Positions 1 to 6,362 of a DNA stretch of 15,457 bases are shown here, in pieces. Every line of letters begins with the position of its first letter. The stretch's first letter is position 1. Position numbers and translations under genes: made by a program. The DNA is taken from contig NZ_JBDIAQ010000080.1 in NCBI RefSeq assembly GCF_039812505.1, forward strand, positions 1 through 15,457, given 5' to 3'. The notes under the pieces are model-generated. The model made no database searches. It was given only the letters and a program-made list of their open reading frames with translations, and had not been told where the DNA came from. The stretch comes from Intrasporangium_A sp039812505 (GTDB lineage Bacteria; Actinomycetota; Actinomycetes; Actinomycetales; Dermatophilaceae).

Positions 1-87
1 GAGGTCGAGAACGACTCCCAGCGGGGCCGGGCCCGTCAGTGGCTGGCCCACGAGGGCTACCTGCCGGTGACCCGGGAGGCGGACTGA
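1..87 (+). CDS. 3' end of an unidentified gene (partial)
   Basis: Frame 1 is open from the first base and ends in TGA at 85-87, giving 28 residues that end WLAHEGYLPVTREAD. The codons are strongly G/C at third positions, as in the clear genes of the window, and a short hairpin follows the stop. The piece is too short to assign to a family and I do not recognise it. The start and most of the gene lie outside the window. Confidence 0.6.
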   Translation, partial: EVENDSQRGRARQWLAHEGYLPVTREAD

Positions 88-99
88 GTCAGCGCTGCG

Positions 100-116
100 C
101 CCCGGCCGACTCGGGG
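100..116 (+). terminator. Possible weak terminator hairpin after the partial gene
   Basis: CCCCG (100-104) pairs with CGGGG (112-116) around a 7-nt loop, 12 nt after the TGA of the upstream gene. No T-tract follows, and the stem is only 5 bp, so this is a weak call. Confidence 0.25.
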
Positions 117-146
117 ACCGGGAACGTCGCAACCAGCGACCACCGA

Positions 147-387
147 CACTCGGACCACGGCCCAGTGGTCGGTGACTGCGGAGCTGACGCACCACCCACA
201 ATCGGACCGCGGCTGAATAGTGGGGGCCCGCCGGGCCGAGACACCACACACAATCCGACCGCGGCTGAATAGTGGAGGCCCGCCGGGCCGAGACACCACC
301 CACAATCGGACCGCGGCTGAATAGTGGAGGCCCGCCGAGCCGACGCACCACCCACAACCGGACCGCGGCGTGAGTAGTGGGGGCACC
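147..387. repeat. 52-bp tandem repeat, about 4.6 units
   Basis: The word CAATCGGACCGCGGCTGAAT and its variants recurs at 147 (degenerate), 199, 251, 303 and 355 (last unit partial), always 52 bp apart. The three central units are nearly identical. Each carries CCGCGG, then AATAGTGG, then a GGCCCG-C-CGGGCC inverted repeat, so each can fold on either strand. The period is not a multiple of 3. The array lies in the non-coding stretch between the partial gene ending at 87 and the 3' end of the - strand SDR gene at 483. There are no unique spacers, so it is not a CRISPR array. From 388 to 482 I see no gene, only short GATC-rich words such as CGATCGATCGGATCAGG. Confidence 0.9.
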
Positions 388-482
388 ATGTGTCGGCGAC
401 GGCTTCGCGCGCCGGGGACCGGACGGGCACGATCGATCGGATCAGGCGCACCTTCGATCGACGCTCGTGTCTGTCGATCAGG

Positions 483-1139
483 TCAGGCGGGGTAGCCGAC
501 CTCGGCGCGCCAGTGCTCATCGGAGGTCATCGCGGCGGCCAACAGGGCGTCGGCGACCCGTTCCGGGGCCAGGGCCGGGCTTGCCCCGAGCGTCCCGCGG
601 ACGGTCAGTGACATGGCGCGGATCCCGTCCGGCGCCAACGTCGCATCGAGGCTGCGCACCAGGTTGCGCAGTCCGGCCTTCTGCACGCCCAGCGAGCACG
701 CCTCGTTCCACGGCTCGTCGGCCGCCATGCTGCCAGTCGCGAGCACGCGCGCGCCGGCCGACAGGAACGGACGGGCCGCCTGGACCGCCGTCAGCAACCC
801 GCCGACCCCGACCCGCACGTCCGCCAGCAGCTCGTCGACGTCGATGTGCAGCGGGTCCTGCTGGCGGAAGACGCTCGGGTTGTAGTGCAGCACGTCGATC
901 CGGCCGTGCTGCTCACCGAGCCGCTGCACGGCAGCCGCGAGCGCCGCGGCGTCGGCGATGTCGGCCGGCGCCCAGCTCGTGCTGATGTCACCCTCCTGCA
1001 ACTTCGTCCCGAGCTGCTCGAGGTGCTCGGGCGAGCGGGCCACGAGCCCGACCCGGAACCCTTCCGCCCCGAACCGTCGTGCCACGGACAGCCCCACGCC
1101 GGGCCCGACTCCGATGATGACCACTGCTCTCTCGCCCAC
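483..1139 (-). CDS. SDR-family oxidoreductase-like protein lacking the catalytic Tyr
   Basis: This encodes a 218-residue protein with a Rossmann fold of the short-chain dehydrogenase/reductase type. A beta strand and GVGPGVG loop (residues 10-16) stand in the nucleotide-binding position, followed by VARS (33-36), a D60 acidic site and NPS (87-89). Ser137 fits the catalytic Ser and Lys154 the catalytic Lys, but the position four before the Lys, where Tyr is expected, is Leu150. The protein may therefore bind NAD(P) without classical dehydrogenase activity; the substrate is unknown. I chose the GTG start at 1139 because the glycine-rich strand starts right after it and a TAGGGT hexamer lies 7 nt upstream. 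Upstream extension gives residues unlike the family. It is divergent from the CoA-transferase gene. Confidence 0.85.
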   Translation of the reverse strand: MGERAVVIIGVGPGVGLSVARRFGAEGFRVGLVARSPEHLEQLGTKLQEGDISTSWAPADIADAAALAAAVQRLGEQHGRIDVLHYNPSVFRQQDPLHIDVDELLADVRVGVGGLLTAVQAARPFLSAGARVLATGSMAADEPWNEACSLGVQKAGLRNLVRSLDATLAPDGIRAMSLTVRGTLGASPALAPERVADALLAAAMTSDEHWRAEVGYPA

Positions 1140-1146
1140 GATCCCG

Positions 1147-1152
1147 ACCCTA
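1147..1152 (-). promoter_or_regulatory. Putative -10 (TAGGGT) for the SDR gene, leaderless arrangement
   Basis: On the - strand, TAGGGT is followed by 7 nt and then the GTG start at 1139. No purine-rich Shine-Dalgarno lies between. This spacing would place the transcription start at or next to the start codon. No good -35 is visible. Confidence 0.4.
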
Positions 1153-1180
1153 CGCCCGGGCGTCGGGACCGCTGCCCGCA

Positions 1181-1186
1181 TAGGCT
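1181..1186 (+). promoter_or_regulatory. Putative -10 (TAGGCT) for the CoA-transferase gene
   Basis: TAGGCT matches the actinobacterial TANNNT -10 form and lies in the 82-bp divergent intergenic region. It would give a leader of roughly 30 nt before the GTG at 1222. No convincing -35 is visible. Confidence 0.3.
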
Positions 1187-1221
1187 CGACCGCAGCGGCA
1201 CCCGGGTGGCAAGGAGCGGCA

Positions 1222-2400
1222 GTGAGCGCACCACTGCAGGACATCGTGGTCATCGACCTCTCGCGGGCCCTGGCCGGCCCGCACGCCGGAATGCTCCTGG
1301 GAGACATGGGCGCCCGCGTCATCAAGGTCGAGTCGCCGGGCCGCGGTGACGACACGCGCGGCTATGGGCCGCCCTTCGTGGGCCCGGCGGACGATCCGAT
1401 CTCGACCTACTTCCTGTCCTGCAACCGCAACAAGGAGTCGATCGCCCTCGACCTCGACTCGGACGAGGGCTGCGGCACGCTGACCCGCCTGGTGCGGCAC
1501 GGCGACGTGCTCATCGAGAACTTCCGGCCCGGCGTCCTCGACCGGCTCGGCTTCCCCGTCCCGCGGCTGCACGAGATCAACCCGCGCCTGGTGGTCCTGT
1601 CGATCAGCGGCTTCGGCCACGACGGTCCCGAGGGCGGACGGGCCGGCTACGACCAGATCGCCCAGGGCGAGGGCGGGCTCATGTCGCTCACCGGCTCCGG
1701 CCTGGACGACCCGCAGCGCGTCGGCGTGCCGGTCGGCGACCTGCTCGCCGGCACGTACGGCGCCTACGGCGTCGCCGCGGCCCTGCACGAGCGCCGCTCG
1801 ACCGGGGTCGGCCGGGTGGTGCGCACGAGCCTGCTCGCCGCGATCGTCGGGGCGCACGCCTTCCAGGGCACGCGCTACACCGTCGCCGGCGAGGTGCCGA
1901 CCGCGCAGGGCAACCACCACCCGTCGATCGCGCCCTACGGGTTGTTCGCCTGCAAGGACGGGCGGGTGCAGATCGCGTGCGGCAGCGAGGGCCTCTGGGT
2001 CCGGTTGGCCACCGCGTTCGGCATCGACCCGGCAGCTCCCGGCATGGCGACCAACCGCGAGCGAGTTGCCAACCGGGACAAGATGATCGAACTGCTCAAC
2101 GCGGCGTTCGCCACATACCCGCTGACCGAGCTGCTCGCCCGGCTGGCCGAGCTGGGCGTGCCGGCCGGCGAGCTGCGCACTCTCGACCGGGTCTACGAGT
2201 GGGAGCAGACCCGCTCGCAGGGCCTGGTGGTGGAGGTGGACCACCCTGTGCTGGGGACGATCCGGCTCCCGGGTCCGCCGATCCGCTTGGACGACAATGC
2301 GTTTGCCGGTGGTCGAGCCGAGCACCTGCCTCCGCCGCTGCTCGGGGAGCACACCGAGTCGGTCCTGGCGTGGCTCGACGAGCAGGATGCCGGCCGGTGA
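1222..2400 (+). CDS. CaiB/BaiF family class III CoA-transferase
   Basis: This 392-residue protein is the usual length for class III CoA-transferases, which move CoA between acyl carboxylates through an aspartyl-CoA intermediate. The N-terminus has the family pattern IDLSRALAGPHAGMLLGDMG, then IKVESPGRGDDTR and NRNKESIALDL (68-78), IENFRPGVLDRLG (98-110) and GYDQIAQGEGGLMSLTG (142-158). Asp173 in GVPVGDLLAGTYG fits the catalytic Asp. In the usual VDxSLL segment this protein reads VVRTSLL. The C-terminus has the expected GxIRLPGPPIRL strand. The GTG start at 1222 is fixed by AAGGAG at 1211-1216 (5-nt spacing) and by homology starting immediately after it. The CoA donor and acceptor cannot be read from sequence. 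The divergent SDR gene could act on a related acyl-CoA, but this is a guess. Confidence 0.93.
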   Translation: MSAPLQDIVVIDLSRALAGPHAGMLLGDMGARVIKVESPGRGDDTRGYGPPFVGPADDPISTYFLSCNRNKESIALDLDSDEGCGTLTRLVRHGDVLIENFRPGVLDRLGFPVPRLHEINPRLVVLSISGFGHDGPEGGRAGYDQIAQGEGGLMSLTGSGLDDPQRVGVPVGDLLAGTYGAYGVAAALHERRSTGVGRVVRTSLLAAIVGAHAFQGTRYTVAGEVPTAQGNHHPSIAPYGLFACKDGRVQIACGSEGLWVRLATAFGIDPAAPGMATNRERVANRDKMIELLNAAFATYPLTELLARLAELGVPAGELRTLDRVYEWEQTRSQGLVVEVDHPVLGTIRLPGPPIRLDDNAFAGGRAEHLPPPLLGEHTESVLAWLDEQDAGR

Positions 2401-2449
2401 GATCGCGCCTCGCGGGCCGGCGACCGCGCGGACGACCCCAACCCAACCG

Positions 2450-2489
2450 GGCTGGGCGGCATACGGACTCGGCGGTATGCCGCCCAGCC
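2450..2489. terminator. Bidirectional hairpin terminator between convergent genes
   Basis: GGCTGGGCGGCATAC (2450-2464) pairs perfectly with GTATGCCGCCCAGCC (2475-2489): a 15-bp stem with a 10-nt loop. It lies between the stop of the + strand CoA-transferase (2400) and the stop of the - strand PPOX gene (2521). No clear T-tract flanks it. Both arms contain the 10-mer GGCGGCATAC that recurs elsewhere in the window. Confidence 0.65.
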
Positions 2490-2520
2490 GGGTCGGCGGA
2501 TCAGCCGGCCCCGGGCACCG

Positions 2521-2934
2521 TCACAGCTGCCCGCTGGCCCGCACCGGCGCGACGCGGATGACGACGCGCTCCTCCTGCACCATCGCCGCGCGGTACTCGT
2601 CCCAGTCGGGGTGCTCCCCGGCGATGGCTCGGTAGACCTCGACGAGCAGGTCGACGGTGCCGGGCCGCGACTGGTCGACGACCTCTGCCGTCCCGTCGAC
2701 CTGCACCCACTGACCGAAGAACCGGCCGCTCATGACGAGCAGGGAGACGTCGGGTCGGCGCCGGATGTTGCGGACCTTGGCGAGCATCGTGCGGCTCGAG
2801 ATGACGATCTGCCCGTCGAGCACTCCGGCGAGCAAGGGTGACATCTGCACCGACCCGTCATGGCGCCGGGTCGCCAGCACCGCGTGGCTGTTGTGTGAGA
2901 TGAACTCGAGGGCCTCGGCCGTGGTCAGTGCCAT
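2521..2934 (-). CDS. PPOX-class (probably F420-dependent) flavin/deazaflavin reductase
   Basis: This 137-residue protein has the split-barrel pyridoxamine 5'-phosphate oxidase fold. HAVLATRRHDGSVQMSPL (residues 17-34) is the first strand pair. SSRTMLAKVRNIRRRPDVSLLV (46-67) is the typical K-x2-N-x3-R-P cofactor-binding segment. The strand pair WVQVDGTAEVVD (76-87) follows. In actinobacteria this subgroup (Rv1155-like) mostly binds F420, though FMN binding cannot be excluded. The substrate is unknown. The ATG at 2934 is 9 nt after the stop of the DinB-like gene. Co-transcription is plausible, yet a TAGGCT hexamer 6 nt upstream of the ATG could give a separate leaderless transcript. Confidence 0.85.
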   Translation of the reverse strand: MALTTAEALEFISHNSHAVLATRRHDGSVQMSPLLAGVLDGQIVISSRTMLAKVRNIRRRPDVSLLVMSGRFFGQWVQVDGTAEVVDQSRPGTVDLLVEVYRAIAGEHPDWDEYRAAMVQEERVVIRVAPVRASGQL

Positions 2935-2940
2935 GTGGCC

Positions 2941-2946
2941 AGCCTA
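2941..2946 (-). promoter_or_regulatory. Putative -10 (TAGGCT) for the PPOX gene overlapping the upstream stop codon
   Basis: On the - strand TAGGCT is followed by 6 nt (GGCCAC) and then the ATG at 2934. Its first three bases are the TAG stop of the DinB-like gene. No Shine-Dalgarno is visible in the 9-nt gap. It may be chance overlap of a stop codon with a loose motif. Confidence 0.3.
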
Positions 2947-3546
2947 GGCGAGCGGCGGCAGCCCACCGAGCCGACGGGCGACGTCCTCGAGGCGAGCCCG
3001 ATAGCCCGCCCACCAGCCGGGTTCTGCACTGGGCAGGTTGGAGCCGGACTCGCGGGCTCCGGCCGAACCGTCGATGCTCTCCCGCACGATGTCCGCGTGC
3101 CCCGCGTGCCGGTGGGTCTCGGCGACGACATGCACGAGCAGGGTGTGCAGCGTCGGCCGGCGCCGCTCCTCGGGCCACCACGGCACCTCGCCCCGATGCT
3201 CGAGCGGCAGCGCCGCGACGCTCTCGTCGGTGTGGGCCCACACCCGGCGGTAGAGGTCGACCACGTCGGCACGTGACTCGTCGGTGGTCGCCCACATGTC
3301 GGCGTTCGGCTCCGCGTCGTCGGCCCACCAGGACATCGGTTCGGGGAAGGGCCGGCCGACCACGAACCCGAAGTAGCCCGCCTCGACGCCGGCGAGGTGC
3401 TTGACGAGGCCGAGCAGGTTGGTCCCGGTCGGCGTGAGCGGACGGCGGGCGTCATACTCCGACAGCCCGTCCAGCTTCCACAGCATGATGTCGCGCCCGC
3501 TCTGCAGGTAGGTCGTCAGGGCCTGCTTGAGGTCGGGCTCGCTCAT
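2944..3546 (-). CDS. DinB-like / DUF664 family metal-binding protein
   Basis: This 200-residue protein resembles the DUF664 branch of the DinB superfamily, a four-helix bundle with a three-His metal site. Several actinobacterial members are thiol (mycothiol)-dependent transferases or isomerases. The first motif is LLGLVKHLAGVEAGYFG (residues 44-60). The paired His residues lie in ETHRHAGHADIVRESIDG, near residue 150. The length and end are typical. The ATG at 3546 is supported by homology starting immediately after it; upstream residues are low-complexity G/R/A. No clear Shine-Dalgarno is visible. The gene lies 68 bp downstream of purH and 9 bp upstream of the PPOX gene. The substrate is unknown. 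Confidence 0.85.
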   Translation of the reverse strand: MSEPDLKQALTTYLQSGRDIMLWKLDGLSEYDARRPLTPTGTNLLGLVKHLAGVEAGYFGFVVGRPFPEPMSWWADDAEPNADMWATTDESRADVVDLYRRVWAHTDESVAALPLEHRGEVPWWPEERRRPTLHTLLVHVVAETHRHAGHADIVRESIDGSAGARESGSNLPSAEPGWWAGYRARLEDVARRLGGLPPLA

Positions 3547-3598
3547 CGGCCGATCGTGGCACGCGCGGTGCCCGCCTGTCGCGTCCCGGGTCCCGCCG

Positions 3599-3604
3599 AC
3601 TCTA
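3599..3604 (-). promoter_or_regulatory. Putative -10 (TAGAGT) upstream of the DinB-like gene
   Basis: TAGAGT on the - strand lies in the 68-bp gap between the purH stop and the DinB-like ATG. It would give a leader of about 45 nt. No good -35 is visible, so read-through from purH remains possible. Confidence 0.25.
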
Positions 3605-3614
3605 CCGAGCCCGG

Positions 3615-5228
3615 TCAGTGGGCGAAGTGGCGCGTCCCGGTGAAGTACATCGTCACGCCGGCCTGCTGCGCGGCGGCGATGACCTCCGCGTCGCGGATCG
3701 ACCCACCCGGCGCAACCACGGCGCGCACGCCGGCATCGACCAGCACCTGCAGGCCGTCGGCGAACGGGAAGAACGCGTCGGAGGCCGCCACCGCGTCGCG
3801 GGCCCGCTCCTGCCCGGCGCGCTGGACGGCCAGGTGCGCCGAGTCGACCCGGTTGACCTGACCCATACCGATACCGACCGACGCGCCGTCCCGGGCCAGC
3901 AGGATGGCGTTGGACTTGACGGCCCGGATCGCCCGCCACGCGAACTCGAGGTCGTGCAGCGTCGCCTCGTCCGCCGCCTCCCCCGAGACGAGCCTCCACC
4001 GCGACGGGTCGTCCCCGCCGGGCCGCTGCCCGTCGACGACGGCGTCGATGGCGTCGCGCTGCTGCATGAGCAGGCCGCCCGAGACCGGGCGGGTCTCGAT
4101 CCCGCCCGGCGCCTGGGGGGCGACCACGAGCAGGCGGATGTTCTTCTTGCCGGTGAGGATCTCGAGGGCCCCGGGCTCGAAGGAGGGCGCCGCGACGACC
4201 TCGGTGAAGATCCCCTTGACGGTCTGCGCCATCGCGACGGTCACCTCGCGGTTGGTCGCGATGACACCGCCGTAGGCCGACACGGGATCACAGGCATGTG
4301 CCTTGCGGTGCGCGTCGGCGATGTCGGCGCCGACCGCGATGCCGCACGGGTTGTTGTGCTTGACGACCGCGACGGTGGGCCGGTCGCCGTGGTCGTAGGC
4401 CGCCCGGACCGCCGCGTCGGTGTCGAGGTAGTTGTTGTAGGACATCTCCCTGCCGTGCAGCTGCTCCGCCTGGGCGAGACCCGGTCGTATCTGGAAACCG
4501 TTGGTGTACAACGCTGCCCGCTGGTGTGGGTTCTCGCCGTAGCGCAGCGCGTGAGCCTTGTCCCACGTCGCGCCGAGCCAGGCCGGGAACCCGTCGCCGT
4601 CGCTCAGGTCGAACACCACGCTGCCCATCCACGACGCGACGTGGACGTCGTACGTCGCGGTGTGCACGAACGCCTCGGCGGCGAGCCGGCGGCGCTGCCG
4701 GAGCGTGAAGCCGCCGGCCTCCAGTGCGCTGACGACCTGCCCGTATGCCGCCGGGCTCGTCACGACGGCGACGCTCGCGTGGTTCTTGGCTGCGGCCCGC
4801 AGCAGCGTCGGGCCGCCGATGTCGACCTGCTCGATGCAGTCGTCCGGGCTCGCGCCCGACAGGACGGTCTCGGTGAACGGGTAGAGGTTGACCACGACGA
4901 GGTCGAAGGGCTCGACGCCGAGGTCGGCCAGCTGCCGGACATGGTCGGGGTTGCGGGAGTCGGCGAGGATCCCCGCGTGCACCCTGGGATGCAGCGTCTT
5001 GACCCGCCCGTCGAGACACTCCGGGAACCCGGTCAGCTCCTCGACCTGGGTCACCGGCACGCCGGCCTGCGCGATGGCCCCGGCCGTCGAGCCGGTCGAG
5101 ACGATCGCGACCCCGGCCCGGTGCAGGGCGGCGGCCAGGGTCTCGAGCCCGGTCTTGTCATAGACGGAGACGAGCGCGCGCCGGATCGGGCGGCGCTCTT
5201 CGGGGCGGGTCGGGGCTGCGGCGGTCAT
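3615..5228 (-). CDS. purH: Bifunctional AICAR formyltransferase / IMP cyclohydrolase
   Basis: This 537-residue cytoplasmic enzyme performs the last two steps of IMP synthesis: formylation of AICAR with 10-formyl-THF, then ring closure. The N-terminal cyclohydrolase domain shows SVYDKTGLETLA (residues 21-32), STGSTA (44-49) and GRVKTLHPRVHAGIL (74-88). The C-terminal transformylase domain shows AHALRYGENPHQ, VKHNNPCGIA with the catalytic Lys-His pair, RAIRAVKSNAI, FFPFADG, VVAPGGSIRD and the ending YFTGTRHFAH. The ATG at 5228 has AGGAG at 5235-5239 (6-nt spacing). The frame upstream is open all the way through purN with no stop, so a PurN-PurH fusion may also be made. Confidence 0.96.
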   Translation of the reverse strand: MTAAAPTRPEERRPIRRALVSVYDKTGLETLAAALHRAGVAIVSTGSTAGAIAQAGVPVTQVEELTGFPECLDGRVKTLHPRVHAGILADSRNPDHVRQLADLGVEPFDLVVVNLYPFTETVLSGASPDDCIEQVDIGGPTLLRAAAKNHASVAVVTSPAAYGQVVSALEAGGFTLRQRRRLAAEAFVHTATYDVHVASWMGSVVFDLSDGDGFPAWLGATWDKAHALRYGENPHQRAALYTNGFQIRPGLAQAEQLHGREMSYNNYLDTDAAVRAAYDHGDRPTVAVVKHNNPCGIAVGADIADAHRKAHACDPVSAYGGVIATNREVTVAMAQTVKGIFTEVVAAPSFEPGALEILTGKKNIRLLVVAPQAPGGIETRPVSGGLLMQQRDAIDAVVDGQRPGGDDPSRWRLVSGEAADEATLHDLEFAWRAIRAVKSNAILLARDGASVGIGMGQVNRVDSAHLAVQRAGQERARDAVAASDAFFPFADGLQVLVDAGVRAVVAPGGSIRDAEVIAAAQQAGVTMYFTGTRHFAH

Positions 5229-5882
5229 ACGGCTCTCCTGTCCGGGATCGGTGGCCGGTCGCCCGAGCCGGACGCGCCGCCCGTCGACGACGAAGCCCTC
5301 GCGCGCCATCCGGCCGACGTACTCGACCAGCTGCGGCCGCTCGGCGGCCTTGATCCGCTCGGTCAGGCTCTCCTCCGTGTCGTCGTCGTGGACCGGGACG
5401 GCACACTGGGCCACGACGGCTCCGGTGTCCACGCCCTGGTCGACGACGAACAGGGTGGCCCCGGTGATCCTGACGCCGTACTCGAGGGCGTCCCGCGGAC
5501 CATGGATACCGGGGAAGGCCGGCAGCAGCGTGTTGTGGCTGTTGAGGTAGCGCCCGCCGAACCGGTCGAGGAACCGGGCACCGACCAGCTTGAGGAAGCC
5601 GGCCGAGACCACGAGCCGCGGGTGGTATGCCGCCGTGCGCTCGGTCAGCGCCCGGTCCCACTCGTCCCGGCTGGGGTAGTCCTTGACCCGGCACACGAAG
5701 GTCGGGACGCCGACCCGCTCGGCGCGCTCGAGCCCCGCGATCCCGTCGCGGTCGGCGCCGACCGCCACGACGCGCACGCCGTACGAGCGCTCCCGCGACG
5801 CGTCGAGCAGGGCCTGCAGCAGCGTGCCGGACCCGGACACGAGGACGACGACGTCGACGGGGGCCCGGTCATCGCGCGACAC
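5229..5882 (-). CDS. purN: Phosphoribosylglycinamide formyltransferase (no stop before purH)
   Basis: The 218-residue PurN-homologous part converts GAR to formyl-GAR with 10-formyl-THF. LVSGSGT (residues 14-20) is the phosphate-binding loop, altered from the usual GSGSN form. YLNSHNTLLPAFPGIHG (112-128) gives the catalytic Asn114 and His116, with NSHNTLLP replacing the usual NIHPSLLP. VDQGVDTGAVV carries Asp152. The GTG at 5882 is preferred over the ATG at 5933: TACACT lies 7 nt upstream, and the 17 extra residues from the ATG are not family-like. The frame contains no stop before the purH ATG, so the ORF runs to 3615 (755 residues in all). A TGA overlaps the purH ATG (ATGA) but in the +1 frame, so one indel would separate the two genes. 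Confidence 0.9.
5235..5239 (-). promoter_or_regulatory. Shine-Dalgarno of purH inside the purN frame
   Basis: AGGAG on the - strand lies 6 nt before the purH ATG at 5228. It supports independent initiation of PurH even though the purN frame is not closed. Confidence 0.7.
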
Positions 5883-5889
5883 GGCGCAG

Positions 5890-5895
5890 AGTGTA
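5890..5895 (-). promoter_or_regulatory. Putative purN -10 (TACACT), leaderless arrangement
   Basis: TACACT is followed by 7 nt (CTGCGCC) and then the GTG at 5882. No Shine-Dalgarno is present. It lies in the 57-bp divergent gap with the small membrane protein gene. Confidence 0.45.
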
Positions 5896-5939
5896 GCCCG
5901 GTTGTCGTCCAGCGGGTCGGCATGGGCCACCATGGGGCG

Positions 5940-6332
5940 GTGAGCCCCGACCCACGAGACATCGCCTTCGCCCGGGAGAAGGCCAGACGCACCCTGCCGG
6001 TGTCGCTGCTGGTCCTGCTCGGCATCATTGCGATGTACCTACCGCTGCCGAAGCGGTTCGTCGCGGCCCTGCCGTTCGTCGTCGCGATCGTGATGACGGT
6101 CCGGCTGCTCCGGTTCCTGCGGGGGCGGACCGGCCGGGAGAAGGTCTGGCCGGCGATCACGCTCGCCCTGACCGGGTTGCTGCTCGCGAGCCTGGCGGTG
6201 CAGGCGGTGTTCTACCCCACGGTGCGCCGGTACGAGGAGTGCCTGGCGAACGCCCAGACCAGCACTGCCCGGGCGGCCTGTGAGCAGATCCGCCAGCAGG
6301 GTCCCTTCGGCGTGGGCTTCATCGTCCGGTAG
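5940..6332 (+). CDS. Small conserved-type membrane protein, function unknown
   Basis: This 130-residue protein has three predicted membrane helices (about residues 19-38, 41-61 and 69-92) after a charged N-terminus (SPDPRDIAFAREKARR). A short tail carries two cysteines 13 residues apart (C101 in YEECLAN and C114 in AACEQI), which could form a disulfide if the tail faces outward. I do not recognise a family. GTG at 5940 is used here; an in-frame ATG at 5922 is possible, and neither has a good Shine-Dalgarno. The gene is divergent from purN and converges on the PerM-like gene, and no promoter was evident. Confidence 0.75.
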   Translation: MSPDPRDIAFAREKARRTLPVSLLVLLGIIAMYLPLPKRFVAALPFVVAIVMTVRLLRFLRGRTGREKVWPAITLALTGLLLASLAVQAVFYPTVRRYEECLANAQTSTARAACEQIRQQGPFGVGFIVR

Positions 6333-6350
6333 CCGGGCCGGCCACCCGGC
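6332..6350. terminator. Hairpin between convergent membrane-protein genes
   Basis: GCCGGG (6332-6337) pairs with CCCGGC (6345-6350) around a 7-nt loop, inside the 30-bp gap between two convergent stops. There is no T-tract. Confidence 0.35.
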
Positions 6351-6362
6351 AGCGGCGAGCCG

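Noticed and set aside
147..387. CRISPR-like array
   Set aside because: Units are contiguous and nearly identical without unique spacers, and no cas genes lie nearby. The same applies to the 29- and 25-bp arrays.
1140..1355. Longer SDR start at 1355
   Set aside because: It adds 72 residues that overlap the CoA-transferase on the other strand and the shared promoter region.
1150..2352. Long - strand frame opposite the CoA-transferase
   Set aside because: It is a reverse shadow in GC-rich DNA with no ribosome site and no recognisable motif.
5883..5933. Upstream ATG (5933) as the purN start
   Set aside because: It adds 17 unconserved residues, lies almost at the divergent gene start, and leaves the TACACT hexamer inside the coding sequence. 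GTG 5882 fits better.
3618..6332. Long + strand frame antisense to purN-purH (904 codons)
   Set aside because: It mirrors the codon pattern of purN-purH. Only its last 130 codons, the small membrane protein, have independent features.
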